Shown here: positions 35,809 through 44,299 of the stretch, piece after piece | Layout of the letters: every line of letters starts with the position of its first letter | Position numbering within the stretch: the first letter of the stretch is position 1 | NCBI GenBank assembly: GCA_040399685.1 | Contig: JBBART010000016.1 | Span: 1 to 64,000, forward strand | Source: CAIQQQ01 sp040399685 | Lineage (GTDB): Bacteria > Pseudomonadota > Alphaproteobacteria > Acetobacterales > Acetobacteraceae | Length of the DNA stretch: 64,000 nucleotides | Direction of reading: 5' to 3' | Position numbers and translations under genes: made by a program | The notes under the pieces: model-generated | Told to the model about the DNA's origin: nothing | Databases searched by the model: none | The model's input: only the letters and a program-made list of their open reading frames with translations

Positions 35809-36757
35809 CGATGACCAATTCCTCTGAGATGGCGCGGGAGACGCAGATCATGATGGCGGTGTCCTGTTCGTCATCATCGAGCACGAAGTCCCGGTGGTCG
35901 GCCTGGCCTTCGAGCAGCGTGACGCGGCAGGAGCCGCAGGTGCCGGCTTCGCAGGAACTGGGAACCGTCACGCCGTTGCGGCGCAGGGCTTCGAGGATGC
36001 TGAGGCCGGGCGGCACGACCACCACGGAACCGCTGCGGGCCAGGCGGACGCGGAAGCCTTGCTCGAAGCTGGCATCCTGTTTGGCGGAGGTGCCGAAATC
36101 CTCGAAATGCAGCGTGCCGGAGGGCAGATGCCGCCCGGCCTCGCGCACCGCCTGCATCAGCGGGCGGGGGCCGCAGCAATAGACGTGCTGGCCGGCGGGG
36201 AGGGCTTGCAGGTGGCTGGCGAAATCGAACGCCCGGGCCGGGTCGCCGTCGTCGAAATGCAGCGTCACCCGATCTGCGAAGCATGGCTCGGCCCACACGT
36301 CCAGAAACGCCGCCGAGGCTGCGGTGCGGGCGCAGTAGATGACCCGGAAATCGGCGTTCGCCGTTTGAAGCTGACGGGCCATAGCCAGGATGGGCGTGAT
36401 GCCGATGCCGCCGGCGATCAGCAAATGACTGTCCGCATTGTTCGCCAGTGGAAAGTCATTGGCGGGTGCGCTGACGGTGATCGTGTCGCCGATGGCAAGC
36501 TGATCGACCATGCTGACCGAGCCGCCGCCGCCGGTTGGTTCGCGCTTGATGCCGAGCACGTAGCGGTGACGTTCTGAGGGTGCGTTGCAGAGCGAATAGC
36601 GCCGCATGATGCCAGCCGGGGTGTGAACCTGGATATGCGCGCCGGCATGGAAGGCCGGCAAGTCAAGGCCATCCGCACGCCGGAGTTCGAACACATGAAT
36701 GCCGGGCGCGATTTCCGCGCGCGCGGCGAGGGTGAGGGACATCGATGCGTCGGTCAT
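35801..36757 (-). CDS. PDR/VanB-type ferredoxin reductase component
   Basis: A 318-residue electron-transfer protein of the phthalate dioxygenase reductase class. The FMN domain is first (GIMRRYSLCNAPSE), next the NAD domain (LLIAGGIGITPILAMARQLQ and HVYCCGPRPLMQAV), and last a plant-type 2Fe-2S domain with CEAGTCGSC and a fourth Cys in AIMICVSRA. ATG 36757 overlaps the Gfo/Idh gene stop by 4 bases. It should pass electrons from NADH to the Rieske oxygenase encoded at 37916-39190. Confidence 0.94.
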   Translation of the reverse strand: MTDASMSLTLAARAEIAPGIHVFELRRADGLDLPAFHAGAHIQVHTPAGIMRRYSLCNAPSERHRYVLGIKREPTGGGGSVSMVDQLAIGDTITVSAPANDFPLANNADSHLLIAGGIGITPILAMARQLQTANADFRVIYCARTAASAAFLDVWAEPCFADRVTLHFDDGDPARAFDFASHLQALPAGQHVYCCGPRPLMQAVREAGRHLPSGTLHFEDFGTSAKQDASFEQGFRVRLARSGSVVVVPPGLSILEALRRNGVTVPSSCEAGTCGSCRVTLLEGQADHRDFVLDDDEQDTAIMICVSRAISEELVIDA

Positions 36758-37911
36758 CCGGCCAGCCTGATCTGATGGTGCAAGGTCACAACGCTGTTGG
36801 TCTGTGCGGAGTGGATGGCGGCGAGGCAGGTTTCCAGATTGGCCAGACCCCAACGCCCGTCATGCAAGGCGGGCGCGTTGGTGGTGATGGCGTCGTGGAA
36901 TTCGGCCATCACCAGCGCATGCGGGATCTGGCTGGGCGGCAAGGCGATGTCCTGCCGTCCGGCAGCGGAATAGACGATCAGCCCAGTGGGGGACTGGCGG
37001 ATGTCGCCGCGTTCGCAGCTGACCACCGTGAGGCCGAAATGCGGCTGGAACGGCGCTGCGGATTTGTCGGAGGCGTTGGCCCGGCTGCGCTTGGCGCCAG
37101 CGAAATCGGTGGGGGCCACGCGCAGGCTCGGTGTGGTCTTCGGTTCGGAAAATCCCCATTCCGTCACGCCGTCGCATAACTCGGCCGTGCTCAGGCCGCC
37201 GTAGCCGTTGTAGACCGCGGTTGCCACCGCGCCGTCTTCGAATTCCAGCGTGGCGCTGTGGGCGCCGATGGCGCTGCGGGCGGGGTCCCAGTCGAACACA
37301 TGGGCGCGCACGCTGCGCAATGCACCGCCGCCGAGCAGGCGGATGATGTCGAACTGGTGCGACCCCTGGCGCAACGTGACGCCGCCGCCGCTTTCCACCC
37401 GCAGCTCGTCAGGGCGGCGGGGGCGATAGATCCAGTCGCTGAAGCACCAGCTGTGGATCATCCGCATCCGGCCCAGCGTGCCGCCGGCGATGAGTGCGCG
37501 CATGCGCTGGATCGGCAGGTCGAACGAATGCGAATGGCCCACAACAAGCACGCGCCCGGCGGCTTCACCGGCGGCGACGATGGCGATGGCGTCCTCCAGC
37601 GTGGTGGCCATCGGCTTTTCCAGAACCACATGCAGACCGGCCGCAAAGGCGCGCGTCGCGTGGTCGGCATGCAGGGGCGTGGGCGTGGCGATGATCACAG
37701 CATCCAGCCCGGGATGGGCCAGCATGGCAACGATATCCGTATAGGCGGTGGTCTGGTGCTGGGCCGCCAAGGCATTCCCCACGGCCGCATCCGGCTCGGC
37801 CACCGCCGCCAGCGTCAGCCCGGGATGGGCCTTGATGGCCGGGATGAACGCCAGCCCGGCGGTGCCAAGGCCGGCGATCCCGATCCGGATGGGATGTCGC
37901 AAATCCGCCAC
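36754..37911 (-). CDS. Gfo/Idh/MocA family dehydrogenase
   Basis: A 385-residue NAD(P)-dependent oxidoreductase. The Rossmann loop is IGIAGLGTAGLAFIPAIKAH, the conserved active-site motif is VVLEKPMATTLEDA (EKP), followed by VGHSHSFDLPIQRMR. Phthalate 4,5-cis-dihydrodiol dehydrogenase (Pht4/OphB) belongs to this family. Here the gene lies 4 bases from the Rieske oxygenase and overlaps its reductase, so conversion of a cis-dihydrodiol to a catechol is a reasonable prediction. No direct proof of substrate is visible. Confidence 0.9.
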   Translation of the reverse strand: MADLRHPIRIGIAGLGTAGLAFIPAIKAHPGLTLAAVAEPDAAVGNALAAQHQTTAYTDIVAMLAHPGLDAVIIATPTPLHADHATRAFAAGLHVVLEKPMATTLEDAIAIVAAGEAAGRVLVVGHSHSFDLPIQRMRALIAGGTLGRMRMIHSWCFSDWIYRPRRPDELRVESGGGVTLRQGSHQFDIIRLLGGGALRSVRAHVFDWDPARSAIGAHSATLEFEDGAVATAVYNGYGGLSTAELCDGVTEWGFSEPKTTPSLRVAPTDFAGAKRSRANASDKSAAPFQPHFGLTVVSCERGDIRQSPTGLIVYSAAGRQDIALPPSQIPHALVMAEFHDAITTNAPALHDGRWGLANLETCLAAIHSAQTNSVVTLHHQIRLAG

Positions 37912-37915
37912 GACC

Positions 37916-39190
37916 TCAGCCGACCAGCCGCACGGGTGGCCCTTTCGGGGTCTCGAAGATCGCGATCAGGTCCTGTGCGATGGGCGAGAAACGGCCATGG
38001 GTGCGCATGAGGAAGGCGCCGAAGCCGTCGGAGAAATGGTGCTTGTCCTTCTCGTTCGGCAGGTCGATGCAAACGTTCAAGGCGGGGTCTCGCACGATGC
38101 CCATCGGGTCCTGGCCCAGCTCCACCTTTTTCAGTTCGCGGCGCAGCATGCGGCGATAGATGGCGATGCCCTGGTCGGTGGAGCCGAGATTTTCCAGCGT
38201 GCGATCGGCGATCTCGCCCTGGGTCATCCAGGCCATCATGTCCTGGTTGTCGACGGTTTCGACCAGGAATTCGCCGTCCTTGTCGCGCATCGGCACGTCA
38301 TACAGATGCAGTTTGTCGCGCAGATTCGCCGGGATCTTGGATTGATCCTGCGGCACGTAAGCGGTGTACCACATATGCATCGTGTGGGTGTCGTCCACCG
38401 GCACGCGGATTTGGAAGGCGTAGGAGCGCAGATGCGCGTCCGCATTGCCCACTGCCAGCATGATCGGGAACACGATCGGGTGGCCCACCACCCAGTCATC
38501 GGACAGTTCGGATTGGCCGGCCAGCAGGCGATGCTTGGTCATGCCCCATTCGAATTCCTTGAAGGCGATCTTTTCGTGATGCGCGCTGATGGCGACCTTC
38601 ACGCCTTCCTGTTCCTTGAGGAATTCATAATGATGCCCGTGCAGCCACTCAGTGTGGATCGGGTCGGCCGAGTTCTCCATGATCTGTAGCCAGTTGATCG
38701 GCAGCAGCGTGCGGCCGAGCATGCGAATGGCGCCCTCGGCAACGAAGCCGTCGAAACGCGGCAGCAAGGGCTGCTTCTCCGGTGGCCCCATATAAGTGAA
38801 CAGCAGCCCGCCGAGTTCTTCCACCGGATAGGCGGGGGTGCGAACCTTGTCTTTGAACGACTGGTTGTCCGGCTCGTTCGGCTGGTCCAGGCAGGCGCCG
38901 TCATGGCCGAACTCCCAGCCATGATACGGGCAGCGAATGCCGTCTTGGGTGGGAATGCCATAGGCGAACGACGCCCGGCGATGCGGGCAGAATTCCGCTA
39001 CCAGGCCGCGGCGTCCCTGGCGGTCGCGGAACAGCACCAGATCCTCGCCGAGCAGGCGGACGCGCTTGGTCCAGCGATCATCGAGTTCGGATGCGGCCGC
39101 GATGGGCTGCCAATAGCTGCGCATCAAATTGCCCATCGGTGTGCCGGGGCCGACCCGCGTGAGCATATCGTTCTGTTCTGCGGTGAGCAT
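37916..39190 (-). CDS. Rieske-type aromatic ring-hydroxylating oxygenase, alpha subunit
   Basis: A 424-residue oxygenase component. The Rieske centre ligands are in CPHRRASFAYG and RCPYHGWEFGHDG (CxH and CxxH, 16 residues between). The mononuclear iron site is suggested by NSADPIHTEWLHGHH. The start MLTAEQNDMLTRVGPGTPMG and the lack of a beta subunit gene match the phthalate 4,5-dioxygenase (alpha-only) group, from memory of that family. It is the first gene of a seven-gene minus-strand operon with reductase, dehydrogenase, aldolase and carboxylate importer. A phthalate-like or related aromatic carboxylate is the likely substrate. Confidence 0.93.
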   Translation of the reverse strand: MLTAEQNDMLTRVGPGTPMGNLMRSYWQPIAAASELDDRWTKRVRLLGEDLVLFRDRQGRRGLVAEFCPHRRASFAYGIPTQDGIRCPYHGWEFGHDGACLDQPNEPDNQSFKDKVRTPAYPVEELGGLLFTYMGPPEKQPLLPRFDGFVAEGAIRMLGRTLLPINWLQIMENSADPIHTEWLHGHHYEFLKEQEGVKVAISAHHEKIAFKEFEWGMTKHRLLAGQSELSDDWVVGHPIVFPIMLAVGNADAHLRSYAFQIRVPVDDTHTMHMWYTAYVPQDQSKIPANLRDKLHLYDVPMRDKDGEFLVETVDNQDMMAWMTQGEIADRTLENLGSTDQGIAIYRRMLRRELKKVELGQDPMGIVRDPALNVCIDLPNEKDKHHFSDGFGAFLMRTHGRFSPIAQDLIAIFETPKGPPVRLVG

Positions 39191-39254
39191 GGCCGCTTCT
39201 CCCTGCGTGCTTCTTATTTTAAACGAACCTCGCAGGCGATTGACATAGCGCCAA

Positions 39255-39267
39255 ATGATTTATTCAT
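39255..39267. promoter_or_regulatory. Candidate LysR operator in the divergent Rieske/LysR promoter
   Basis: The 98-base gap between the divergent Rieske and LysR genes is locally AT-rich and holds the inverted repeat ATGA-TTTAT-TCAT. A short dyad with an AT-rich centre in a divergent promoter is the usual arrangement for LysR-type regulators. It lies only 22 bases before the lysR start, consistent with autoregulation. The exact contact bases are not known. Confidence 0.4.
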
Positions 39268-39288
39268 ATCAATCCATGCATAGGAAAC

Positions 39289-40254
39289 ATGGAATTGCTG
39301 GATCGAACCCCGACGCGGCTTCCTGATATCGGCCAGTTGCGCGCCGCCCTCGCGGTTTGGCACGAAGGTGGCGTCACGCCCGCGGCCAGCCGGATCGGGC
39401 TGACGCAACCTGCTGTCAGCCGGTTGGTGGCAGCCCTTGAGGAGGAACTCGGCTTTGCCTTGTTCGACCGCGAGCGCCGGCGATTGCTGGTGTCCGAGCA
39501 GGGGCTGGTGTTCCTGAAGGAGGCCGAACTGGCACTGGGCGGCCTGGCGCGACTGTCGTCGCTGGCGGCGGATCTGCGGCGTGGGCGGAGCGGGTTGTTT
39601 CGGATCGCGGCCGTGTCGGCGCTGGCGCACGGTCTGGCGCCGGCGGCCTTGGCGGGGTTGCAGCTGGCGTTTCCCAGTCTTGCCATCGAGGTGGAGGAAA
39701 AGGACCGTACCGCCCAGATCGAGGGCCTGTTGTCGCGCCATCTCGATGTCGGTCTGGTGGCCCTGCCGTCCGGTGCGCCGGGGTTGCATGTGGAACTGAT
39801 CGTGGAGGCCGATGCGGTGTGCCTGCTGCCGGAAGGGCATCCCCTGGCAGCCCATGCCACGCTTGACCCGGTTTTGCTCGCGGGGCAGCGTTTCATTCGT
39901 TTCAATGAGATGCGCCTGTTGCAGCAACTGGTGGATGATGCGTTCGATCGGATGGGCCAGACCCGGCTGACCTCGGTGGTGGTGGACAGCACGCCGTTGA
40001 TGATCGCGTTTGTGGCCGGCGGGCTTGGGTTTGCCGTCACCCACCGGATGTCCACCTTCGTGCTGCCGCAGGGCGTGGTGGCGCGGCCGTTCCTGCCGCG
40101 ATTGACCTTCGGCTATGCCGCGCTCACCCGCGTGGAGGATGCCGGCAATCCGGTGATCGCTGCTTTCGTGGCGCTGGCGCGATCCATCGCGGTGGAAAGG
40201 CTCGCACGGTTTGATGCGCACAAGCCATCGACATCGTGCGCCGACGGGCGCTAG
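39289..40254 (+). CDS. LysR family transcriptional regulator
   Basis: A 321-residue LysR protein. The N-terminal winged helix is LRAALAVWHEGGVTPAASRI followed by GLTQPAVSRLVAALEEELGF and ALFDRERRRLLVSEQG. Residues from about 95 form the two-lobed effector domain (LFRIAAVSALAHGLAPAALA, HLDVGLVALPSGAPGLH). It is divergent from the Rieske operon and upstream of an SsuABC-type cassette, so it probably activates one or both in response to an aromatic acid. Confidence 0.93.
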   Translation: MELLDRTPTRLPDIGQLRAALAVWHEGGVTPAASRIGLTQPAVSRLVAALEEELGFALFDRERRRLLVSEQGLVFLKEAELALGGLARLSSLAADLRRGRSGLFRIAAVSALAHGLAPAALAGLQLAFPSLAIEVEEKDRTAQIEGLLSRHLDVGLVALPSGAPGLHVELIVEADAVCLLPEGHPLAAHATLDPVLLAGQRFIRFNEMRLLQQLVDDAFDRMGQTRLTSVVVDSTPLMIAFVAGGLGFAVTHRMSTFVLPQGVVARPFLPRLTFGYAALTRVEDAGNPVIAAFVALARSIAVERLARFDAHKPSTSCADGR

Positions 40255-40311
40255 CGTGGTCGCCAGATCAGAGACGCTTCGGCGAACCCTGGCAGCAAAG
40301 AGGGGCGATTC

Positions 40312-41286
40312 ATGCAAAGGCGATCCAGGGTTGTCGGCCTGCTCTGCCTAGCGGCGAGCATCGCCTCAGGGGCGGCACAGGCAGAGCCCAAGCCGTGGCG
40401 TCATGGGGTGATCGAGCCCAAGAGCGATTCTGGTTTTGTTTTGATGGCGTTCAAGCGTGATTTTGCCAGCCGGCACGGCATTACTTTGGAATACGTGTCG
40501 CTGAAGAACGAAACCTTGGGGTTGCGCGCCATCTTGTCAGGTGATCTCGACAGCTATGAAGGCTCGCCGCCTGTGGTGGCCCTGGCGCGTGGGGCGGATG
40601 TGAAGGAGATCGGCTGCCCCTGGGCGGCTGTGCCGCATTTGATCTTTACCCGCAAGGACATCGCCAGCCTGAAGGATCTGGCCGGCAAGACCATGGCGAC
40701 CTCGGCGCCCAGTTCGATGCCGGACCTGGTGGGGCGGGTGGTGGTGGAGCAGGCCGGACTGGCGCCTGGCAGCGTGAAGCTGGCCAATGTTGGCAGCGAT
40801 GCCGATCGTTACCGCTCGTTGATCGGCGGTGTTGTGGATGCAGCCGTGATATCGGCCGAATACCTGCCGATTGTCGATCAGACCAAGGTGCACGTTCTCG
40901 CGAAGGCCAGCGACATCGTGCCCGATTTCATGCGCATCTGTTATCAGGCGACGTCCAAAACCTTGGCGGAACGGCCAGACGACGCGGCACGGTTTCTGGC
41001 AGCGGAGATGGACGCCTATCGCTTCGCGCTGACGCACAAGGACGAGGTGGTGAAACTGACCCGTGAGGCAACTGGTCAGAAGCCGGATGATCCTCGGGCC
41101 GGGTTCATGTTCGACGAAGTGCTTCGCACCGGCCCGGTTGATCCCACATTGCCACTGCCGGCCGACAAGTTCGCCTCCATGCAAAAGACCATGCTGCACC
41201 TTGGTGTGGTGCCGAAATACGTGGATCCCGCAACGTATATCGATAACGGACCGCGCATGCGCGCGCTCGGCATGGTGGGCAAATGA
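40312..41286 (+). CDS. ABC transporter substrate-binding protein, SsuA/NMT1 type (second cassette)
   Basis: A 324-residue periplasmic protein with a leader RVVGLLCLAASIASGAAQA. Mature segments are AILSGDLDSYEGSPPVVALA, APSSMPDLVGRVVVEQAGL and SDADRYRSLIGGVVDAAV. They align clearly with the protein at 15318-16289 (for example SGPGSMPDLFTRVALDQAGL and SDRFRSLLAGVVKATA), indicating paralogous transporters. It follows lysR by 57 bases and leads the cassette 40312-42914. GAGGGGCG precedes the start by about 7 bases. Confidence 0.92.
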   Translation: MQRRSRVVGLLCLAASIASGAAQAEPKPWRHGVIEPKSDSGFVLMAFKRDFASRHGITLEYVSLKNETLGLRAILSGDLDSYEGSPPVVALARGADVKEIGCPWAAVPHLIFTRKDIASLKDLAGKTMATSAPSSMPDLVGRVVVEQAGLAPGSVKLANVGSDADRYRSLIGGVVDAAVISAEYLPIVDQTKVHVLAKASDIVPDFMRICYQATSKTLAERPDDAARFLAAEMDAYRFALTHKDEVVKLTREATGQKPDDPRAGFMFDEVLRTGPVDPTLPLPADKFASMQKTMLHLGVVPKYVDPATYIDNGPRMRALGMVGK

Positions 41287-41295
41287 GCCCGGAAA

Positions 41296-42084
41296 ATGGT
41301 GGCCAGAATGGGTGAGGTCAGTCTCGTTGGGGTTTCGAAGAATTTCACCATCACCGTCGATGGGCGGCAGCGGACGATCCACGCGCTGGAGAATATCGGC
41401 TTCACGGTGCGCGACGGCGAGATGGTGGCGCTGATCGGCCCATCCGGCTGTGGCAAGACCACGGCGCTGCGCATCGTCATGGGACTGGAGGCGCCGAGTT
41501 CGGGGCGGGTGAGTGTGGACGGCGTGGCGGTGCGTGGCTGCGGCCACGACCGCGGCATCGTGTTTCAGCACGCGGAGTTGCTGCCTTGGCTTACAGCGTA
41601 TCAGAACGTGGCGTTCGCGCTGGAGATGAAGGGGATGCGGGGGGCTGAGCTGGATGCCACGGTGCGGCGCTATCTCGATCTGGTTGGGCTGGCCGATTCC
41701 GCCGATCGGCGGCCCTATCAACTCAGTGGCGGCATGCAGCAGCGCGTGGGCATTGCCCGGGCACTGGCGATTGATCCGAAGGTGCTGCTTATGGACGAGC
41801 CGTTCGGCGCTTTGGACGCGCAGACCCGCGAGCAGATGCAGGCCGAGTTGCTGGACATCCAGGCGCGCACCGGCAAAACCGTCTTGTTCGTGACGCACGA
41901 CCTGGATGAGGCAGTGCTGCTGGCGGACCGGGTGGTGGTGATGCGCCATGGCCGGGTGTCCGAAATTCTCGACATCGACTTGCCACGTCCGCGTCCGGAT
42001 ATCGGCACGTTGCGCGGCCTGCCGGAATACGCGGCCTTGCGCTACCGGCTGTGGCAATCCCTGCATGCGGAGTTGGTGCATTGA
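41296..42084 (+). CDS. ABC transporter ATP-binding protein, SsuB/TauB type (second cassette)
   Basis: A 262-residue ATPase. Walker A GPSGCGKTT, VFQHAELLPWLTAYQN, signature LSGGMQQRVGIARALAIDP, Walker B VLLMDEPFGALD and VTHDLDEAVLLADR are intact. It is nearly co-linear with the ATPase at 14520-15308. The ATG at 41308 is an alternative start. It overlaps the permease start by 4 bases (TTGA). Confidence 0.94.
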   Translation: MVARMGEVSLVGVSKNFTITVDGRQRTIHALENIGFTVRDGEMVALIGPSGCGKTTALRIVMGLEAPSSGRVSVDGVAVRGCGHDRGIVFQHAELLPWLTAYQNVAFALEMKGMRGAELDATVRRYLDLVGLADSADRRPYQLSGGMQQRVGIARALAIDPKVLLMDEPFGALDAQTREQMQAELLDIQARTGKTVLFVTHDLDEAVLLADRVVVMRHGRVSEILDIDLPRPRPDIGTLRGLPEYAALRYRLWQSLHAELVH

Positions 42085-42914
42085 CGGACACGACGCTGGA
42101 GCACGACGCAGCGGCCGCATTGCCCGCGCCCAGAAGGCTGTCATGGCGCGACATTCCCCGCCCGGTGCTGACATGCGCGTCGGTGCTGATGGCACTTGTG
42201 GTCTGGGAGCTGGCCGGCCGCGAGGTCAACCCGATTTTCGGCTCTCATCCCAGCGCTATCGCCGCCGCATTCTGGACCATGGCCCGCTCGGGTGCGCTGT
42301 GGGTGGCGCTGGGGGAGAGCCTGCAGCCATTCCTGATCGGCTACACCCTGGCGGTGCTGGTGGGCGCACCCTTGGGCCTGTTGCTGGGGCGGTATCGTGG
42401 CTTCGAAGCCTTGTTCGGCATCTATGTCACCGCCGGCTATGCGATGCCGTTGGTGGCGTTGGTGCCGCTGCTGACGCTGTGGCTTGGGTTAGGGTTTGCC
42501 GTGAAGGTGGCGATCATCTTCCTGATGGCGGTGTTTCCGGTGTGCATCAACGCCTGGCTGGGCGTGCGTGCGGTTCCAAAAAGCCTGATCGAGGTCGGGC
42601 GGGCGCTGGTGGCGTCAGACAGCGTGATTTTGCGCCGCATCGTGCTGCCGGCAACGCTTCCCTATATCGTGGCTGGCATGAAGCTTGCCATCGGCCGCGC
42701 TGTGGTGGCCATGATCATCGCTGAGTTCTTCACCGCCATTTCGGGCCTTGGCGGCATCATCATCAACGCCGCCAACAATTTCGACACGGCGACCATGTTT
42801 GTGCCGATCTTGTTGCTGGTGGTTCTCGCCATTGGCCTCACCTCGCTGATCGGCGCCGTCGAACGCAGAGTGGCGCCGTGGCAGGCAGAGATTTCCGGGC
42901 GTACAGAAAGCTGA
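42081..42914 (+). CDS. ABC transporter permease, SsuC/TauC type (second cassette)
   Basis: A 277-residue permease with about six membrane segments, beginning at TTG 42081 that overlaps the ATPase stop; an in-frame GTG at 42051 is a second possibility. The coupling loop is IEVGRALVASDSVILRRIVL and PATLPYIVAGMKLAIGRAVV, with EFFTAISGLGGIIINAANNF next. It is the paralogue of 13704-14510, including the shared ending ERRVAPWQAEISG against ERRVAPWQTEITG. Confidence 0.92.
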   Translation: MTDTTLEHDAAAALPAPRRLSWRDIPRPVLTCASVLMALVVWELAGREVNPIFGSHPSAIAAAFWTMARSGALWVALGESLQPFLIGYTLAVLVGAPLGLLLGRYRGFEALFGIYVTAGYAMPLVALVPLLTLWLGLGFAVKVAIIFLMAVFPVCINAWLGVRAVPKSLIEVGRALVASDSVILRRIVLPATLPYIVAGMKLAIGRAVVAMIIAEFFTAISGLGGIIINAANNFDTATMFVPILLLVVLAIGLTSLIGAVERRVAPWQAEISGRTES

Positions 42915-43361
42915 CCTGCAAGCGCTATGTGACCGTCATGGCGAATTTGTGGTTGATCTTAAAAGTAAAAAGTCAATTTTTTGTAGAAGGAATTTTTCTA
43001 AATAATAAAGGATGACAAGGTCTGAGCATCATGGACCAATACATTCAAAGTTCCACGATGCCCAGATTATTATATTGTATAAATCGGTCTATTCTTATGG
43101 TTGCGTTAGCACGATAATTCTGTCGTGTCATGACTCCCATTATAGCGCGACAGACTGTCTGCAAGGCGATGTGGGTGCGAATCTGGTTTGACGTCTGATC
43201 GTTAGGTGTTCGATTCGGACGGACGCCGTATTCCTTAAAAGCTTGGTTTTGTCCGCCGATAATTTCCCTCACCGAATTGACGCCAGCGCTGGGCACTCTC
43301 CTTTTTGGGAAGTTCCGTGATGACGTGTCACGGTGGTGCCCAACCCATGATATTGTGACCT
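42915..43361. other. Intergenic region, AT-rich, no gene recognised
   Basis: A 447-base region between the second SsuABC cassette and the end of osmC. The stretch 42955-43130 is AT-rich and contains A/T runs. A perfect dyad CCGTGA-N7-TCACGG occurs at 43315-43333, just beyond the osmC stop, without a T-run. The open frame reading through here on the minus strand (43045-43620) is out of frame with osmC and shows no family resemblance. I see no RNA gene or mobile element. Confidence 0.45.
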
Positions 43362-43787
43362 TCAGGACACCAGGTTGGCATCCAGGGTGATGGTGGCGGT
43401 CAGCAACTTCGAGACCGGGCAGCCTGCCTTCGCCTTGGCTGCCAGTTCCTCGAAAACGGCTTGGGTGGCGCCGGGGATCTTCGCCCGCAGCGTGAGATGG
43501 ACGGCGGTGATGGCGAAGCCGTCGGCCTGCTTCTCCAATGTCACGTCGGCTTTTGTCTCCATTTGATCGGCCGTCAGATGGGCCTCGCCGAGGATCAGTG
43601 ATAGCGCCATGGTGAAACATGCGGCGTGAGCGGCGCCGATCAGTTCTTCCGGGTTGGTGCCCGGTTTGCCCTCGAACCGGGTGGCAAAGCCGTAAGGCGC
43701 ACTGTTCAGCGCGCCGCTTTTGGTGGAGATGGCGCCTCTACCATCTTTGATTCCACCGCTCCAAACGGCTGATCCATAGGTCTGCAT
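43362..43787 (-). CDS. osmC: OsmC peroxiredoxin
   Basis: Organic hydroperoxide reductase of 141 residues, induced by osmotic or oxidative stress in other bacteria. It closely follows E. coli OsmC: SGALNSAPYGFATRFEGKPG, TNPEELIGAAHAACFTMALS with the peroxidatic Cys, and KAKAGCPVSKLLTATITLDA with the resolving Cys. The ATG at 43787 is preceded by AGGAGA. It stands alone with AT-rich flanks and is divergent from the small membrane-protein gene at 44057. Confidence 0.96.
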   Translation of the reverse strand: MQTYGSAVWSGGIKDGRGAISTKSGALNSAPYGFATRFEGKPGTNPEELIGAAHAACFTMALSLILGEAHLTADQMETKADVTLEKQADGFAITAVHLTLRAKIPGATQAVFEELAAKAKAGCPVSKLLTATITLDANLVS

Positions 43788-44056
43788 CTCGTGGTCTCCT
43801 ACTTTGTTGTCTTTCGATCAACGATGCTGGGCGGCAAAGGTTCGCCTCCTGCGGGCGGGTTTGCCGCACGTGGTTACGTAACCGTCGTAACGACCATGGA
43901 TGCGGCGCTGTTACTCGGTACTCGGGCCGCGCTCTGGCGTGATGGCCGATCCTGGTCGGTATTCGATGCCCGATCCCGGCCTGCAGCCGAAACTGCTCCT
44001 CAGGGTTGGGTGGAACAACGGCACGGCTGGGGCGTTGCAATGGGGTGACGAAGGGG
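43788..44056. other. Divergent intergenic region before osmC
   Basis: This 269-base gap holds the promoters of osmC (minus) and of the small membrane-protein gene (plus). Open frames that cross it lack ribosome sites or family resemblance. No clear operator repeat was found. Confidence 0.35.
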
Positions 44057-44299
44057 ATGACCATGACAGATATGATCAGGCTATCCGACCAAAAGCCCCA
44101 CAGCACCGTTGATGACCTGGCCGGGGGCGCGTCTGACGCGGTGTCGCGCATTGTTTCGGCCGCGCGCCAGGGAGCGAGCGGCGTGTCGTCGTTTCGCGAC
44201 ACAATGCGTCAGGCGCCGCTGGTGATGGCATTCCTTATGCTGGGGATTGGCTACATCTTGGGGTCGGTCACCAGCGCGCGTCCGCCTCAGCGTCACTGA
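44057..44299 (+). CDS. Small hypothetical membrane-anchored protein
   Basis: An 80-residue protein starting at ATG 44057 after AAGGGG (Met-3 is an alternative). The N-terminal half is polar and helical (STVDDLAGGASDAVSRIVSA), and the C-terminal part has one membrane segment APLVMAFLMLGIGYILGSVT ending in a short basic tail. The shape resembles small stress-related membrane proteins (DUF883/ElaB-like), but I do not recognise a family. Proximity to osmC suggests a stress context. Confidence 0.65.
   Translation: MTMTDMIRLSDQKPHSTVDDLAGGASDAVSRIVSAARQGASGVSSFRDTMRQAPLVMAFLMLGIGYILGSVTSARPPQRH

Noticed and set aside
43283..43292. Palindrome CCAGCGCTGG
   Set aside because: Ten-base palindromes of this composition are expected by chance in GC-rich DNA.
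43045..43620. Minus-strand open frame overlapping osmC and the AT-rich gap
   Set aside because: It lies in another frame of osmC, has no ribosome site or recognisable family, and most of it is osmC shadow.
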